DNA from: an uncultured Clostridia bacterium | Lineage (GTDB): Bacteria > Bacillota > Clostridia > Christensenellales > UBA3700 | Reading direction: 5' to 3' | Assembly (NCBI GenBank): GCA_944380395.1 | Contig: CALWHM010000001.1 | Span: 102,090 to 166,089 of the forward strand | Length of the DNA: 64,000 nucleotides | Shown: piece after piece, positions 34,870 to 42,867 of the stretch | Layout: each line of letters begins with the position of its first letter | How positions within the stretch are numbered: position 1 is the first letter of the stretch | The notes under the pieces: generated by a model | What the model was told of the DNA's origin: nothing | What the model saw: only the letters and a program-made list of their open reading frames with translations | Databases searched by the model: none | Position numbers and translations under genes: made by a program

Positions 34870-36069
34870 TTACAGATTGCTTGCTATTTTACGGATAAAT
34901 TCTTCCGTATTCAGCTTTACGGCGGGGGTTTCCGACTTGAACAGCGGCACGAGATCGCCCGTCATATATCCGCTTTCTATGGTGCGGATAGTGGCTTTTT
35001 CCAACCTGTCCGCAAATTCCGCAAGTTCCGCATTGCCGTCCAGCTCTCCCCTCTTGCGCAAAGCGCCCGACCACGCGAAAATGGTGGCTACGGGGTTGGT
35101 GGAAGTGACTTCACCCTTCAAATACTTGTAATAGTGGCGGGTGACGGTGCCATGGGCGGCTTCATATTCGTATTTGCCGTCCGGCGATACGAGTACGGAC
35201 GTCATCATTGCAAGCGAGCCGTATGCGGTGGCTACCATATCGCTCATAACGTCTCCGTCATAGTTCTTGCACGCCCAGATAAAGCCGCCGTTTGAACGCA
35301 TCACGCGCGCGACGGCGTCGTCTATCAGCGTGTAGAAGTACTCTATTCCCGCTTTTTCGAATTTTTCCTTATACTCGTTTTCGTATATCTCCGCGAATAT
35401 GTCCTTAAAAGTGTGGTCGTACGTCTTGGATATGGTGTCCTTGGTGGCGAACCAAACGTCCTGCTTTACGTCAAGCGCGTAATTAAAGCAGCAACGGGCA
35501 AAGCTGGCAATGCTCTTTTCCGTATTGTGCATGCCCAAAACTATGCCGCCCGACGCGGAGAAGTCGAATATCTCTATCTCACGTCTGCCGTTTTCATCCT
35601 CTATGACCAGCGTGGCTTTACCGCCTTTGGCGACTTTTCCCTCCACGTCGCGGTAGATGTCGCCGTATGCGTGCCTTGCCATCGTGATGGGGCTTGTCCA
35701 GCCGGGCACATAGGGCTGAATGCCCTTGACCAAGATGGGCGCGCGGAACACCGTGCCGTCCAAAATAGCCCTTATAGTGCCGTTGGGACTTTTCCACATA
35801 GTGGACAAATTATACTCTTCAACGCGCTGAGCATTGGGAGTTATGGTCGCGCATTTGACGCCTACGCCGTATTTTTTTATGGCAAGGGCGCTTTCCGTGG
35901 TCACGGCGTCCTTGGTCTTTTCACGATTTTCAAGTCCCAAGTCATAATATTCCGTGTTGAGTTCCACATAGGGTTTGAGAAGTATTTCCTTGATCTGCTG
36001 CCAGATGACCCTGGTCATTTCGTCGCCGTCCATTTCCACGAGCGGCACAGACATTTTGATTTTAGCCAT
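34870..36069 (-). CDS. icd: NADP-dependent isocitrate dehydrogenase, eukaryotic-like class
   Basis: Oxidative decarboxylation of isocitrate to 2-oxoglutarate. N-terminal [13 protein letters not shown], the phosphate-binding WKSPNGTIR and the metal aspartates in the [12 protein letters not shown] block match the homodimeric class shared with eukaryotes and some anaerobes. Length 399. Good CGGAG ribosome site. Its promoter begins inside the last codons of ddl, so it can be transcribed alone. It supplies 2-oxoglutarate and NADPH. Confidence 0.95.
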   Translation of the reverse strand: MAKIKMSVPLVEMDGDEMTRVIWQQIKEILLKPYVELNTEYYDLGLENREKTKDAVTTESALAIKKYGVGVKCATITPNAQRVEEYNLSTMWKSPNGTIRAILDGTVFRAPILVKGIQPYVPGWTSPITMARHAYGDIYRDVEGKVAKGGKATLVIEDENGRREIEIFDFSASGGIVLGMHNTEKSIASFARCCFNYALDVKQDVWFATKDTISKTYDHTFKDIFAEIYENEYKEKFEKAGIEYFYTLIDDAVARVMRSNGGFIWACKNYDGDVMSDMVATAYGSLAMMTSVLVSPDGKYEYEAAHGTVTRHYYKYLKGEVTSTNPVATIFAWSGALRKRGELDGNAELAEFADRLEKATIRTIESGYMTGDLVPLFKSETPAVKLNTEEFIRKIASNL

Positions 36070-36100
36070 GGTAATTCTCCGTTAAATTTGATACTTTACC

Positions 36101-36129
36101 ATTATATATTGCGCGCGCTTATTTTGCAA
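36101..36129 (-). promoter_or_regulatory. Promoter of icd at the 3' end of ddl
   Basis: Minus strand: -35 TTGCAA (36129-36124), 17-bp spacer, -10 TATAAT (36106-36101). The ddl stop codon (36104-36102) falls in the -10 box, so ddl coding sequence and promoter overlap. Confidence 0.8.
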
Positions 36130-37229
36130 GCGTTTGCGCTGCCTGTTCCGTACGCTTTCAATATGTCCGAAGAAAAAGTTTTGCCGCGCGCGACCCCTTC
36201 CGCCATCGCTTCTTCTATCATTATGTCCATCAGCCTGCTGCCGTCAATGCCCTTGTCCGTGAACAGATAACTTGCCAAAGAGCCGGGAATGGTGTTGGCT
36301 TCGTTCAAATAGACCGCGCCGCTTTCATTGTCTATCAGGTAGTCAAAGCGAACCGCGCCCTTCATATTAAGTTCCGAATAGACGGCGGCGGAAGTGCTTT
36401 TTATGTATTTTTCCTTATCCGAAGATATTTTGGCTGGGAACTCGCGCGAGGACGCTCTTATCTTGCCGCCTTTTGAAAGATATTTGTCTTCAAACGTAAG
36501 AAACTCCTTCCAGCATACGGGGCGTTCCAGGGAAGAAATTATTATCTCTCCCCTGCTTTTCACGCAGGCGCAGTTGATTTCCGTAAAATCGCGCAAAGCC
36601 CGCTCTATCACGATGACGTCGTCAAACTCAAACGCGACCGACATTGCGGCGAGAAGTTCTTCCGCATTGTTTGCCACGTCTATGCCTATGGAAGAGCCTT
36701 GGCGCGCGGGCTTGACTATCACGGGATAGCCGCACTTTTTTGCATATTCAACGGCTTCTTCCTCTCCTTCTTTTACGACTTTTGCGGCGGGAAGTACATT
36801 TGCGCCCAACCCTAGGAATACGTTTTTCGACGTTATCTTATTCATACATATGGCGGAAGGCTCCACGCCGGGCGAAGTGTACGGAATGCCGCACATCTCC
36901 AAAAAGCCCTGCAAGGCGCCGTTTTCGCCCACACCGCCGTGGGTGCACAACAGCGCGCAGTCGATATGTATGCGCTTTCTTTTCAGCCCCTTACGCACGC
37001 ACAGCTCATTTTTTTCAAAGTGAACGGGCGCGCCTGCGGGGGCGTGCTCGCCTATATACGAGCGCACGCTTTGGGCGTTCATAGGCAGACGCATATCCCC
37101 GTTTTCGCCGATATGCACGGGATATATTTCGTATTTGAACCTGTCCAGCATACCCATAGCCTGAATGCCCGTTATTACGGATACGTCCCGTTCGCACGAC
37201 GTGCCGCCATATATTACCGCTATATTCAT
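36102..37229 (-). CDS. ddl: D-alanine--D-alanine ligase
   Basis: ATP-grasp enzyme that makes D-Ala-D-Ala for peptidoglycan. GGTSCERDVSVITG at the N terminus, CTHGGVGENGALQG, KPARQGSSIGID, and LNEANTIPGSLASYLF at the C terminus mark the substrate and ATP sites. Length 375. GGAGGG ribosome site. It follows murF, whose ligase uses its product; both are in the hydrolase-murF-ddl transcript. Confidence 0.95.
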   Translation of the reverse strand: MNIAVIYGGTSCERDVSVITGIQAMGMLDRFKYEIYPVHIGENGDMRLPMNAQSVRSYIGEHAPAGAPVHFEKNELCVRKGLKRKRIHIDCALLCTHGGVGENGALQGFLEMCGIPYTSPGVEPSAICMNKITSKNVFLGLGANVLPAAKVVKEGEEEAVEYAKKCGYPVIVKPARQGSSIGIDVANNAEELLAAMSVAFEFDDVIVIERALRDFTEINCACVKSRGEIIISSLERPVCWKEFLTFEDKYLSKGGKIRASSREFPAKISSDKEKYIKSTSAAVYSELNMKGAVRFDYLIDNESGAVYLNEANTIPGSLASYLFTDKGIDGSRLMDIMIEEAMAEGVARGKTFSSDILKAYGTGSANACKISARNI

Positions 37230-37238
37230 TTTACCCTC

Positions 37239-38798
37239 CTAGGCGTTTTCGGGCAGGTCGTTTTCTATCAGCAAGACATCGCCGCTAAGCAATATCCTGC
37301 CGAATATCTCCCGCGCCGCCGTTAAACTGCTTGTAATATATATGTTTTCCCGCGGAAAAAAGTGCGCGGTAAGCCCCTGCTCAATGAGTTTCGCCTTCAC
37401 GCCTATGAGTATGGCTATATCCGCGACTTCCGCTATCTGCTCCCCCAAACGGATATTAAATTCCGCGTCTTTATCCCCCGCCTCTGCAAAGCCCTGCGCC
37501 GCGACTATCTTTCTCCCGCCAAAGCCCGCAAGAGCGTCCAGCGCCGCTTTAGCCCCGCGCACGTTGCTGTTATAACCGTCGTCTATCACGGTAATTCCGC
37601 GCCCCGTGTCTATAACTTCCAATCTGTGCGGAACGGGCTTTATATACTTTGCGCGGGCGGCAACTTCTTGCAGACTCATTCCCAAAGCAAGACAGACCTG
37701 CGCCGCAAGGCAAAAATTTTGTATATTATGCCTGCCTATCAGCGGCAATTCACAGGCGGCGCGCTCATTTTCGCACACCAAATCAAAAGCGCTTCCGCGC
37801 GGAGTGAGCAAGGCGTTTTCATAGCGAACGCCCTTTTTTGTCATATATCGCTTGCGAATTGAACAATTGCGATACATTTTTACGGCATTTTCATCATAAC
37901 CGTTAAAAACGGCTGCACCGTTGCACGGCAAAGATTCGATAAGTTCGCCTTTTGCGGCGATTATGTTGTCCAAGGTTCTGAACGTCTGCATATGCTGTGG
38001 CGCTATGCCCGTTATAACTCCCACGCGAGGACGGACTATGCCGCAAAGTTCGGCAATGTCGCCCGTGCGGCGCGCGCCCATTTCGCATATAAAATACTTT
38101 ACATCCGCCGGCATATCGTTTACGGCTTTACATATCCCCATCGGCGTGTTATAAGAAGCGGGCGTGGCGTAGGCGGCGTCCCCGAGCAATGCCGCCAACA
38201 TATTTTTAACGCTCGTCTTTCCGTAACTGCCCGTTATGCCTATACGGATAAGCCCCTGCCTTTCGTCAAGTCTGCTCTTTGCACGCGAGATAAACCTGCG
38301 GGCTATTATACTCTCAAGCGGTTTTACAAAAATGAGCGCCGCAACTATCAAAAGAGGAATGAGCGCGGGGAGTAAACACATCAGATAAAGTCCGCATACC
38401 GTGCCCGCTATAACAAGTTTGCTCCCCGCAAAAATCAGCAGGCGCGATATTAAGAACGCGATAACGATAAGTGCACAAAAAAGACGGATAAGGCGCGGCG
38501 TGAATTTGGGTAGTTTTGCCGATTTAATATAAGTGCATAAAAAATACATTCCGTAGCAAAGACAAAGCGCTCCGAAAAATATCGGCTGCACATATGCCGC
38601 GCCCGTCACGGCTTGCACGGTAAAAAGCGCCGCGGCGACAACCGCTAAAACCGCCGTCAAGATAAATTGAGCGCGCAGTGCGAGCATAAATTTTTTGTTC
38701 AAAGATATCTTGTATCCCGCGCCCTGAACGAGGGCAAGCATATCAAGAGCCGCCGCCCCCAGAAGCACTCCGCATATCGCAGACGCCATCCATTCCAT
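37239..38798 (-). CDS. MurF-like Mur ligase with N-terminal membrane domain
   Basis: C-terminal two thirds carry a Mur-ligase ATPase (GITGSYGKTSVKNM near 187-200) and a glutamate-ligase domain (VIDDGYNSNVRGAKAALDAL), closest in feel to MurF. The first 165 residues are instead four to six membrane helices, and the usual MurF N-terminal UDP-MurNAc-tripeptide binding domain is missing. Such fusions occur in Clostridia and are annotated as Mur ligase family protein. The following ddl gene supports D-Ala-D-Ala addition, but a different acceptor (such as a lipid-linked one) is possible. It overlaps the hydrolase gene by 56 bp. Confidence 0.82.
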   Translation of the reverse strand: MEWMASAICGVLLGAAALDMLALVQGAGYKISLNKKFMLALRAQFILTAVLAVVAAALFTVQAVTGAAYVQPIFFGALCLCYGMYFLCTYIKSAKLPKFTPRLIRLFCALIVIAFLISRLLIFAGSKLVIAGTVCGLYLMCLLPALIPLLIVAALIFVKPLESIIARRFISRAKSRLDERQGLIRIGITGSYGKTSVKNMLAALLGDAAYATPASYNTPMGICKAVNDMPADVKYFICEMGARRTGDIAELCGIVRPRVGVITGIAPQHMQTFRTLDNIIAAKGELIESLPCNGAAVFNGYDENAVKMYRNCSIRKRYMTKKGVRYENALLTPRGSAFDLVCENERAACELPLIGRHNIQNFCLAAQVCLALGMSLQEVAARAKYIKPVPHRLEVIDTGRGITVIDDGYNSNVRGAKAALDALAGFGGRKIVAAQGFAEAGDKDAEFNIRLGEQIAEVADIAILIGVKAKLIEQGLTAHFFPRENIYITSSLTAAREIFGRILLSGDVLLIENDLPENA

Positions 38799-39498
38799 AG
38801 TATACCCCGTTGAGAAAATTTCGGATATATCCCGTCACCTCAAAGACGTGATCGAGATAGCAAAAGTGTCCGCCATCCAAGGTTATCAGGCGCGCATTTT
38901 TTATACCCTTTTGCATTTTATGCGCCATCCACAGCGGCGTGTCACAGTCCTTTTTACCCCATATAAGCAGCGTAGGCTTGTTTATTTGCGGCAAAACGGC
39001 GTTTTGATAAGTGTTTACTATGTTGACAAAGGTGGCTTTCATCAACGGCGAAAGCGCCTTATAATCGGGCGAACCGCAGCGGGACGTATCGGCTTTTACC
39101 GCCTTTTTCAAGCGGTATACGAATTTCCTTGCAAGTTTTTTCAAAGTAAGGCGCGGCTTTATTCCCGCCCCGTCGATTATCACAAGCGCGTTAATACGCG
39201 GATCGGAAGCGATGTCCAGCGCCACTCTTCCGCCGAACGAGTGCGCCACGACGCTTGCCGACGTTACGTTTTCATCAAGCATTACGCGCCGCACGCTCTC
39301 CGTAAAATCCCGCAAGGAGTATTCTCTTGTAGCCGGCGTATTCCCGTGTCCGTAGAAGTCAACGCATATGCAGCGGTAAGTATCTTTCAGTATGTTTACA
39401 AGCGGCACAAATGAGCGCCTGTCGCCGCCCCATCCGTGCAAAAACAGCAATACCTTTTCCCCGTTTCCGTAAACTTCATAGTTCAAACCGTTTTCCAT
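38743..39498 (-). CDS. Alpha/beta-hydrolase-fold protein
   Basis: Typical small alpha/beta hydrolase of about 251 residues: oxyanion HGWGGD near residue 21, nucleophile elbow AHSFGGR, acid in WGKKD and catalytic histidine in DGGHFCYL. The substrate is unknown. The last 18 codons overlap murF, unusual for two real genes but consistent with both frames being well formed. No Shine-Dalgarno; the ATG at 39498 follows a TATAAT by seven bases, while an ATG at 39507 lies inside that box. Confidence 0.82.
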   Translation of the reverse strand: MENGLNYEVYGNGEKVLLFLHGWGGDRRSFVPLVNILKDTYRCICVDFYGHGNTPATREYSLRDFTESVRRVMLDENVTSASVVAHSFGGRVALDIASDPRINALVIIDGAGIKPRLTLKKLARKFVYRLKKAVKADTSRCGSPDYKALSPLMKATFVNIVNTYQNAVLPQINKPTLLIWGKKDCDTPLWMAHKMQKGIKNARLITLDGGHFCYLDHVFEVTGYIRNFLNGVYYGMDGVCDMRSASGGGGS

Positions 39499-39531
39499 AT
39501 CACACATTATACGCGCGGATAGCGCAAAAAG

Positions 39532-39543
39532 TTAGTGCACTAA
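39532..39543. promoter_or_regulatory. 12-bp perfect palindrome upstream of the hydrolase operon
   Basis: TTAGTGCACTAA, centred about 40 bp upstream of the ATG, at the -35 position relative to the TATAAT at 39511-39506. It may be an operator or activator site; the -35 itself is poor. The protein that binds it is unknown. Confidence 0.35.
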
Positions 39544-39669
39544 AAATACATATTCGTTATTCTTGCGTGATCATTTGAGTTTTTAGAATTTTCGTCTTAA
39601 AATGCAAGTGCAAATAAAATACATATACCGGTTTTCGTTTTGAAAAAAGTTAAACTGGCAAGAGTTTTG

Positions 39670-40128
39670 TTACAACAATACGGCGTATAAAAGAGCGTCT
39701 TCTTCGCCGTCGTAATATTTTTTTCTTACGGAAAATTGCCTGAAGGAAAATTTTTCGTACAAGGAAATTGCAGGAGAGTTTGATGCGCGGACTTCCAAAA
39801 ACAATCTGTCTACCCCCTGCTTTTTGCATTCTTCAAGCATATCTTTAATAAGTAAAGAACCTATTCCGCGCCCGCGCATATCTTTACGGACGGCGATATT
39901 GTTTATATCCCCTTCTTCAAAGCTGCGGTACAAACTGTAATAACCGACTATTTCTCCGTCTGAAAGCGCGACCCGTGCAAGCGCGTTGGGCGCGCACGCT
40001 AAAGCCGTAAGAGAGCTTATCGACCACGGTTTGGCAAAAGCCTCGCACTCTATCTGATAGAGCGCGGGGGCGTCCTCTGCCCGCATATCGCGGAAGGTTA
40101 TATTCAAGTTCGTATTTGCCTTTTCCAT
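39670..40128 (-). CDS. rimI: Ribosomal protein S18 alanine N-acetyltransferase-like (RimI)
   Basis: GNAT fold of 152 residues: NIAVRKDMRGRGIGSLLIKDML is the acetyl-CoA pyrophosphate loop (RGRGIG), followed by EVRASNSPAISLYEKFSF. RimI commonly sits beside tsaB and tsaE, as here, which supports the specific name over generic GNAT. No Shine-Dalgarno is visible (the ATG follows AATATAAAAA). A 189-bp gap separates it from tsaB, in which I see no clear terminator. Confidence 0.85.
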   Translation of the reverse strand: MEKANTNLNITFRDMRAEDAPALYQIECEAFAKPWSISSLTALACAPNALARVALSDGEIVGYYSLYRSFEEGDINNIAVRKDMRGRGIGSLLIKDMLEECKKQGVDRLFLEVRASNSPAISLYEKFSFRQFSVRKKYYDGEEDALLYAVLL

Positions 40129-40317
40129 TTTTTATATTTTGCCGCGATATATTCAACACATATTAAACGGCTCTTTTGTATTTATACGCGCCGCATTTTA
40201 TTCGTTCGGTATTTTTGAGAATACGGCTCTTTATTATAATGCGCATATATGCGATTTTTATATGATATAGCCGCTTGCTCTTCCCTCTTGTTGCGCATAT
40301 TGCGGCAGAATGGCTTG

Positions 40318-40905
40318 TTATTCCCCGTCCGCCAAGCGCTCTGCCTGCGATTTTTTCAGATATAAGGGCGAAAGCGCGGATACAAATTCGCCTCTGTCAG
40401 CCATAGCCTGCGCAAACATAGACAGATCCGTTGCGGAAAGATAGCCTTCGTGACGTACAACGCGCATTCCCGGGGCGGCTATCTCTTCCTCTTCGCAGGC
40501 TTTGCAAGATATCATATTAAAACAATCTCCGTCAAATACGGCGGCATAGCTTTCCCCCGTACGGCACTCCAAAGCCACGGCAAAACTGCCCTTTTCGTTT
40601 AAGGCGCGCGCCTGCAACGCGTTTACGGCGATGAGTTTGGCTCCGACCGCGCGAGCCAACGCGTGAGCGGTGGATACGCCTATCCTAATTCCCGTAAACG
40701 ACCCGGGTCCCACTACGCACGCTATTGCGTCCACGTCGCGCACGGTAAGCCCCGCCCTGTTCAAAAGCTCGTCAGCAAACGGAAGAATGAGGGAATTATG
40801 CTTTTTGTTGCCTGCGTTTCCGCTGTCTGCGGAATAGAGTTTTCCGCCCGCGGTAAGCGTTACCGTAAGCACTTTTCCCGCGCAGTCTATGCTCAATATG
40901 TTCAT
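40318..40905 (-). CDS. tsaB: TsaB, tRNA N6-threonylcarbamoyladenosine complex subunit
   Basis: ASKHA-fold partner of TsaD in t6A37 modification. LSIDCAGKVLTVTL at the start, VGPGSFTGIRIGVSTAHALARA in the middle. Length 195, slightly short at the C terminus. It overlaps tsaE by 4 bp. TsaD and TsaC are not in the window. Confidence 0.93.
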   Translation of the reverse strand: MNILSIDCAGKVLTVTLTAGGKLYSADSGNAGNKKHNSLILPFADELLNRAGLTVRDVDAIACVVGPGSFTGIRIGVSTAHALARAVGAKLIAVNALQARALNEKGSFAVALECRTGESYAAVFDGDCFNMISCKACEEEEIAAPGMRVVRHEGYLSATDLSMFAQAMADRGEFVSALSPLYLKKSQAERLADGE

Positions 40906-41315
40906 AGTTCTATCCCCTCCACCTCTATAAGGCGCGGATCGTCGCCCGAACCGCAGATATTTACGGTTATGGTTTTGCCCAAATTTTCAAACTTGTTCCA
41001 CTCTATCACACACACTCCGCCTTCCGCGCCCAAATATTCCTCCAAGCCCAGCTCGTAAAGCTCGGACGCGTCCGTCACCCTGTACATATCGTAATGATAA
41101 AGGGTGAGCCTGCCCGCGTAACTCTTCATAAACGTGAAAGTGGGACTTGTGACCACTTCTTCTACGCCCAGGGCCTTTGCAAGTCCTTTGGTGAAGGTGG
41201 TCTTTCCCGCGCCCAAATCTCCGCCGAGCAGAATTATCTCCCCTCCGCGCAACTTTTCCGCAAGGCGCGCCGCCAAGGCGTGCGTTTCAAAAACCGTGTT
41301 GCATTTGAATTTCAT
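40902..41315 (-). CDS. tsaE: TsaE, tRNA N6-threonylcarbamoyladenosine ATPase subunit
   Basis: P-loop ATPase of 137 residues: [20 protein letters not shown] is the Walker A block, [10 protein letters not shown] and LYHYDMYRV are family motifs. It heads tsaE-tsaB. There is no Shine-Dalgarno; the start ATG is six bases from a TATAAT, so it fits the leaderless group. Its promoter overlaps the ribU promoter that fires the other way. Confidence 0.95.
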   Translation of the reverse strand: MKFKCNTVFETHALAARLAEKLRGGEIILLGGDLGAGKTTFTKGLAKALGVEEVVTSPTFTFMKSYAGRLTLYHYDMYRVTDASELYELGLEEYLGAEGGVCVIEWNKFENLGKTITVNICGSGDDPRLIEVEGIEL

Positions 41316-41321
41316 AAATCA

Positions 41322-41350
41322 ATTATAATATACTTGACTTTTTTATGCAA
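41322..41350 (-). promoter_or_regulatory. Promoter of tsaE, leaderless arrangement
   Basis: Minus strand: -35 TTGCAT (41350-41345), 17-bp spacer, -10 TATAAT (41327-41322), six bases to ATG 41315. It interlocks with the plus-strand ribU promoter at 41334-41362. Confidence 0.78.
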
Positions 41351-41362
41351 TCGTTTCATAAT
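41334..41362 (+). promoter_or_regulatory. Promoter of FMN riboswitch-ribU
   Basis: -35 TTGACT (41334-41339), 17-bp spacer, -10 CATAAT (41357-41362). Predicted start about 41369, just before the aptamer. Confidence 0.75.
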
Positions 41363-41370
41363 TATTACAG

Positions 41371-41481
41371 ATCTTTGAGGTTGAGTGAAATTCTCTACCG
41401 GCGGTAAAGTCCGCTAACGCCCCTGGGCGCCGAACGGGTGAAATTCCCGTACCGACGGTTAAAGTCCGGACAGGAAAGGAG
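41371..41481 (+). promoter_or_regulatory. FMN riboswitch (RFN element)
   Basis: The conserved RFN blocks are present in order: GTGAAATTCTCTACCGGCGG, GTGAAATTCCCGTACCGACGG and TTAAAGTCCGGA. The 3' arm of P1 runs into AAAGGAG (41475-41481), the ribosome site for ribU, whose TTG starts at 41488. There is no terminator between aptamer and gene, so control is probably at translation initiation. Confidence 0.93.
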
Positions 41482-41487
41482 CTGAAA

Positions 41488-42246
41488 TTGAAAAAAATCA
41501 AATTCAATGCGCGCTTTGTCGCGTGGACTGCCGTTTTTGCGGCGCTTGCCGCCGTTCTGCAATTGATGGAATTCCATCTGCCCGTACTTCCCACTTTTTT
41601 GGCTGTGGATTTTTCCGAACTGCCCGCCGTGCTGGCGTCATTTTCTTTGGGTCCCGTATCCGGCGTGACGGTGTGTTTGGTAAAAAATCTTATCAAACTC
41701 ATCACCACCACAACGGGCGGCGTGGGCGAACTTGCCAACTTTTTGATAGGTATATTCTATGTGATACCCGCGGGCGTTATCTATAAATATAAGCGCACTT
41801 TCGGCGGCGCTGTGATAGGTATGACAGTGGGCATTGTGTGCTGCGGTCTTATAAGCGTGCCGCTCAACTATTACGTCACCTATCCCGTCTACTACAACTT
41901 TATGTCACCGGACGCCATTTTGGGTATGTATCAAGCCATATATCCCGGCACAGAATCCATATTGGACGCGCTGTTTATATTCAATCTGCCGATGACCGCA
42001 GGCAAGATGCTTGTCAATTCGGCAATAACGCTTGTGGTCTATAAGAAGCTTTCCAACCTGATAAAGTTCGGCTTTAAGCGCAAGAAAAAAGCCGCGCCCG
42101 CGCATACGACGGCGGGAGATGTGGGCTGCATAAATATCTCCGACGTCAAAGCAGAGAAAGAGCGCGCGCAAGCAAACGCCCGCAAGGCGGATAAGATAGC
42201 GGATACCGATACGGACATATCCAATGAAAATTGCAAAAATATCTGA
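41488..42246 (+). CDS. ribU: RibU, riboflavin ECF transporter S component
   Basis: Membrane substrate-binding subunit that takes up riboflavin with the shared EcfA-A'-T module (not in the window). The N-terminal FVAWTAVFAALAAVLQLMEFHLP and LAVDFSELPAVLASFSLGP match RibU, with five to six membrane helices to about residue 190. A polar, Lys/Ala/Asp-rich tail of about 60 residues follows, unusual for the family. Start is TTG at 41488, six bases after AAAGGAG; the FMN riboswitch upstream confirms the substrate. Confidence 0.94.
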   Translation: MKKIKFNARFVAWTAVFAALAAVLQLMEFHLPVLPTFLAVDFSELPAVLASFSLGPVSGVTVCLVKNLIKLITTTTGGVGELANFLIGIFYVIPAGVIYKYKRTFGGAVIGMTVGIVCCGLISVPLNYYVTYPVYYNFMSPDAILGMYQAIYPGTESILDALFIFNLPMTAGKMLVNSAITLVVYKKLSNLIKFGFKRKKKAAPAHTTAGDVGCINISDVKAEKERAQANARKADKIADTDTDISNENCKNI

Positions 42247-42270
42247 TAATTTTCAACATCAAGGCATTGA

Positions 42271-42299
42271 AAACGGGGCGCGGACGCGTCCCGTTTTTT
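42271..42299 (+). terminator. Terminator of ribU
   Basis: AAACGGG / CCCGTTT stem extended by CGC/GCG inside, followed by T6. Confidence 0.88.
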
Positions 42300-42367
42300 A
42301 TCGACTTCCGCATCAAAACGGAAGTTACAGCCGATAAACAGACAAGGATAATATTGTATCTTCGGCT

Positions 42368-42745
42368 TTATCGCCCTTGACTGCCCTCTTTGAGCAGTCC
42401 CGCGCGCTTTAACGCGTTGCCTATCAGTCTGCGAGCCTCTTCTTCCGACAAATTTGATTCGGAAGCCTTTTTCGCCAAATAGAAGATGTCGCTGTCCGTG
42501 CTTATCACCGCCTCACGGCAGGCAAACTTCTCCTTTATCGCGCGGGCAAGCTCTTCCTTATACTCCCGCGCCTGAGTGCGCCCGAACATAGGCTTTACTT
42601 TGGCGGCTACGAGCGCTATATCTTCATACATTACGCAGTACGCCTCTTCCACGCCTTCATACGCGCAGACGAACTGCGTAAGATCCGCGTCGAAGACGGC
42701 GCACGGCATTGATATGAAACTTACAACAGCTATTACCGTATTCAT
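42368..42745 (-). CDS. Possible YhcN/YlaJ-like sporulation protein
   Basis: 125 residues. The central part (VEEAYCVMYEDIALVAAKVK, then EELARAIKEKF and AVISTDSDIFYLAKKA) follows the pattern of the Spore_YhcN_YlaJ family, in which an alpha-beta domain is preceded by a lipobox. No lipobox is clear, only a short hydrophobic start (MNTVIAVVSFISMPCA). Alternatively it is just a small hypothetical protein. It has no visible Shine-Dalgarno; CATATTAT, similar to sporulation -10 boxes, ends four bases before the ATG. The 122 bp upstream toward nadD show no clear element. Confidence 0.5.
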   Translation of the reverse strand: MNTVIAVVSFISMPCAVFDADLTQFVCAYEGVEEAYCVMYEDIALVAAKVKPMFGRTQAREYKEELARAIKEKFACREAVISTDSDIFYLAKKASESNLSEEEARRLIGNALKRAGLLKEGSQGR

Positions 42746-42867
42746 AAGAATAATATGCGCAGATAAAAATTTTTTATTTACGCAGATGAAAATTTTCGAT
42801 ATTATCCCGCAATAACTTCGCTTTGCGGTGTTGCCAATAATGGTTAAGGACGATAGACAAAATTAGT

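Noticed and set aside
39508..39669. Extra small gene between hydrolase and rimI
   Set aside because: No frame of useful length with a start signal; only the palindrome is notable.
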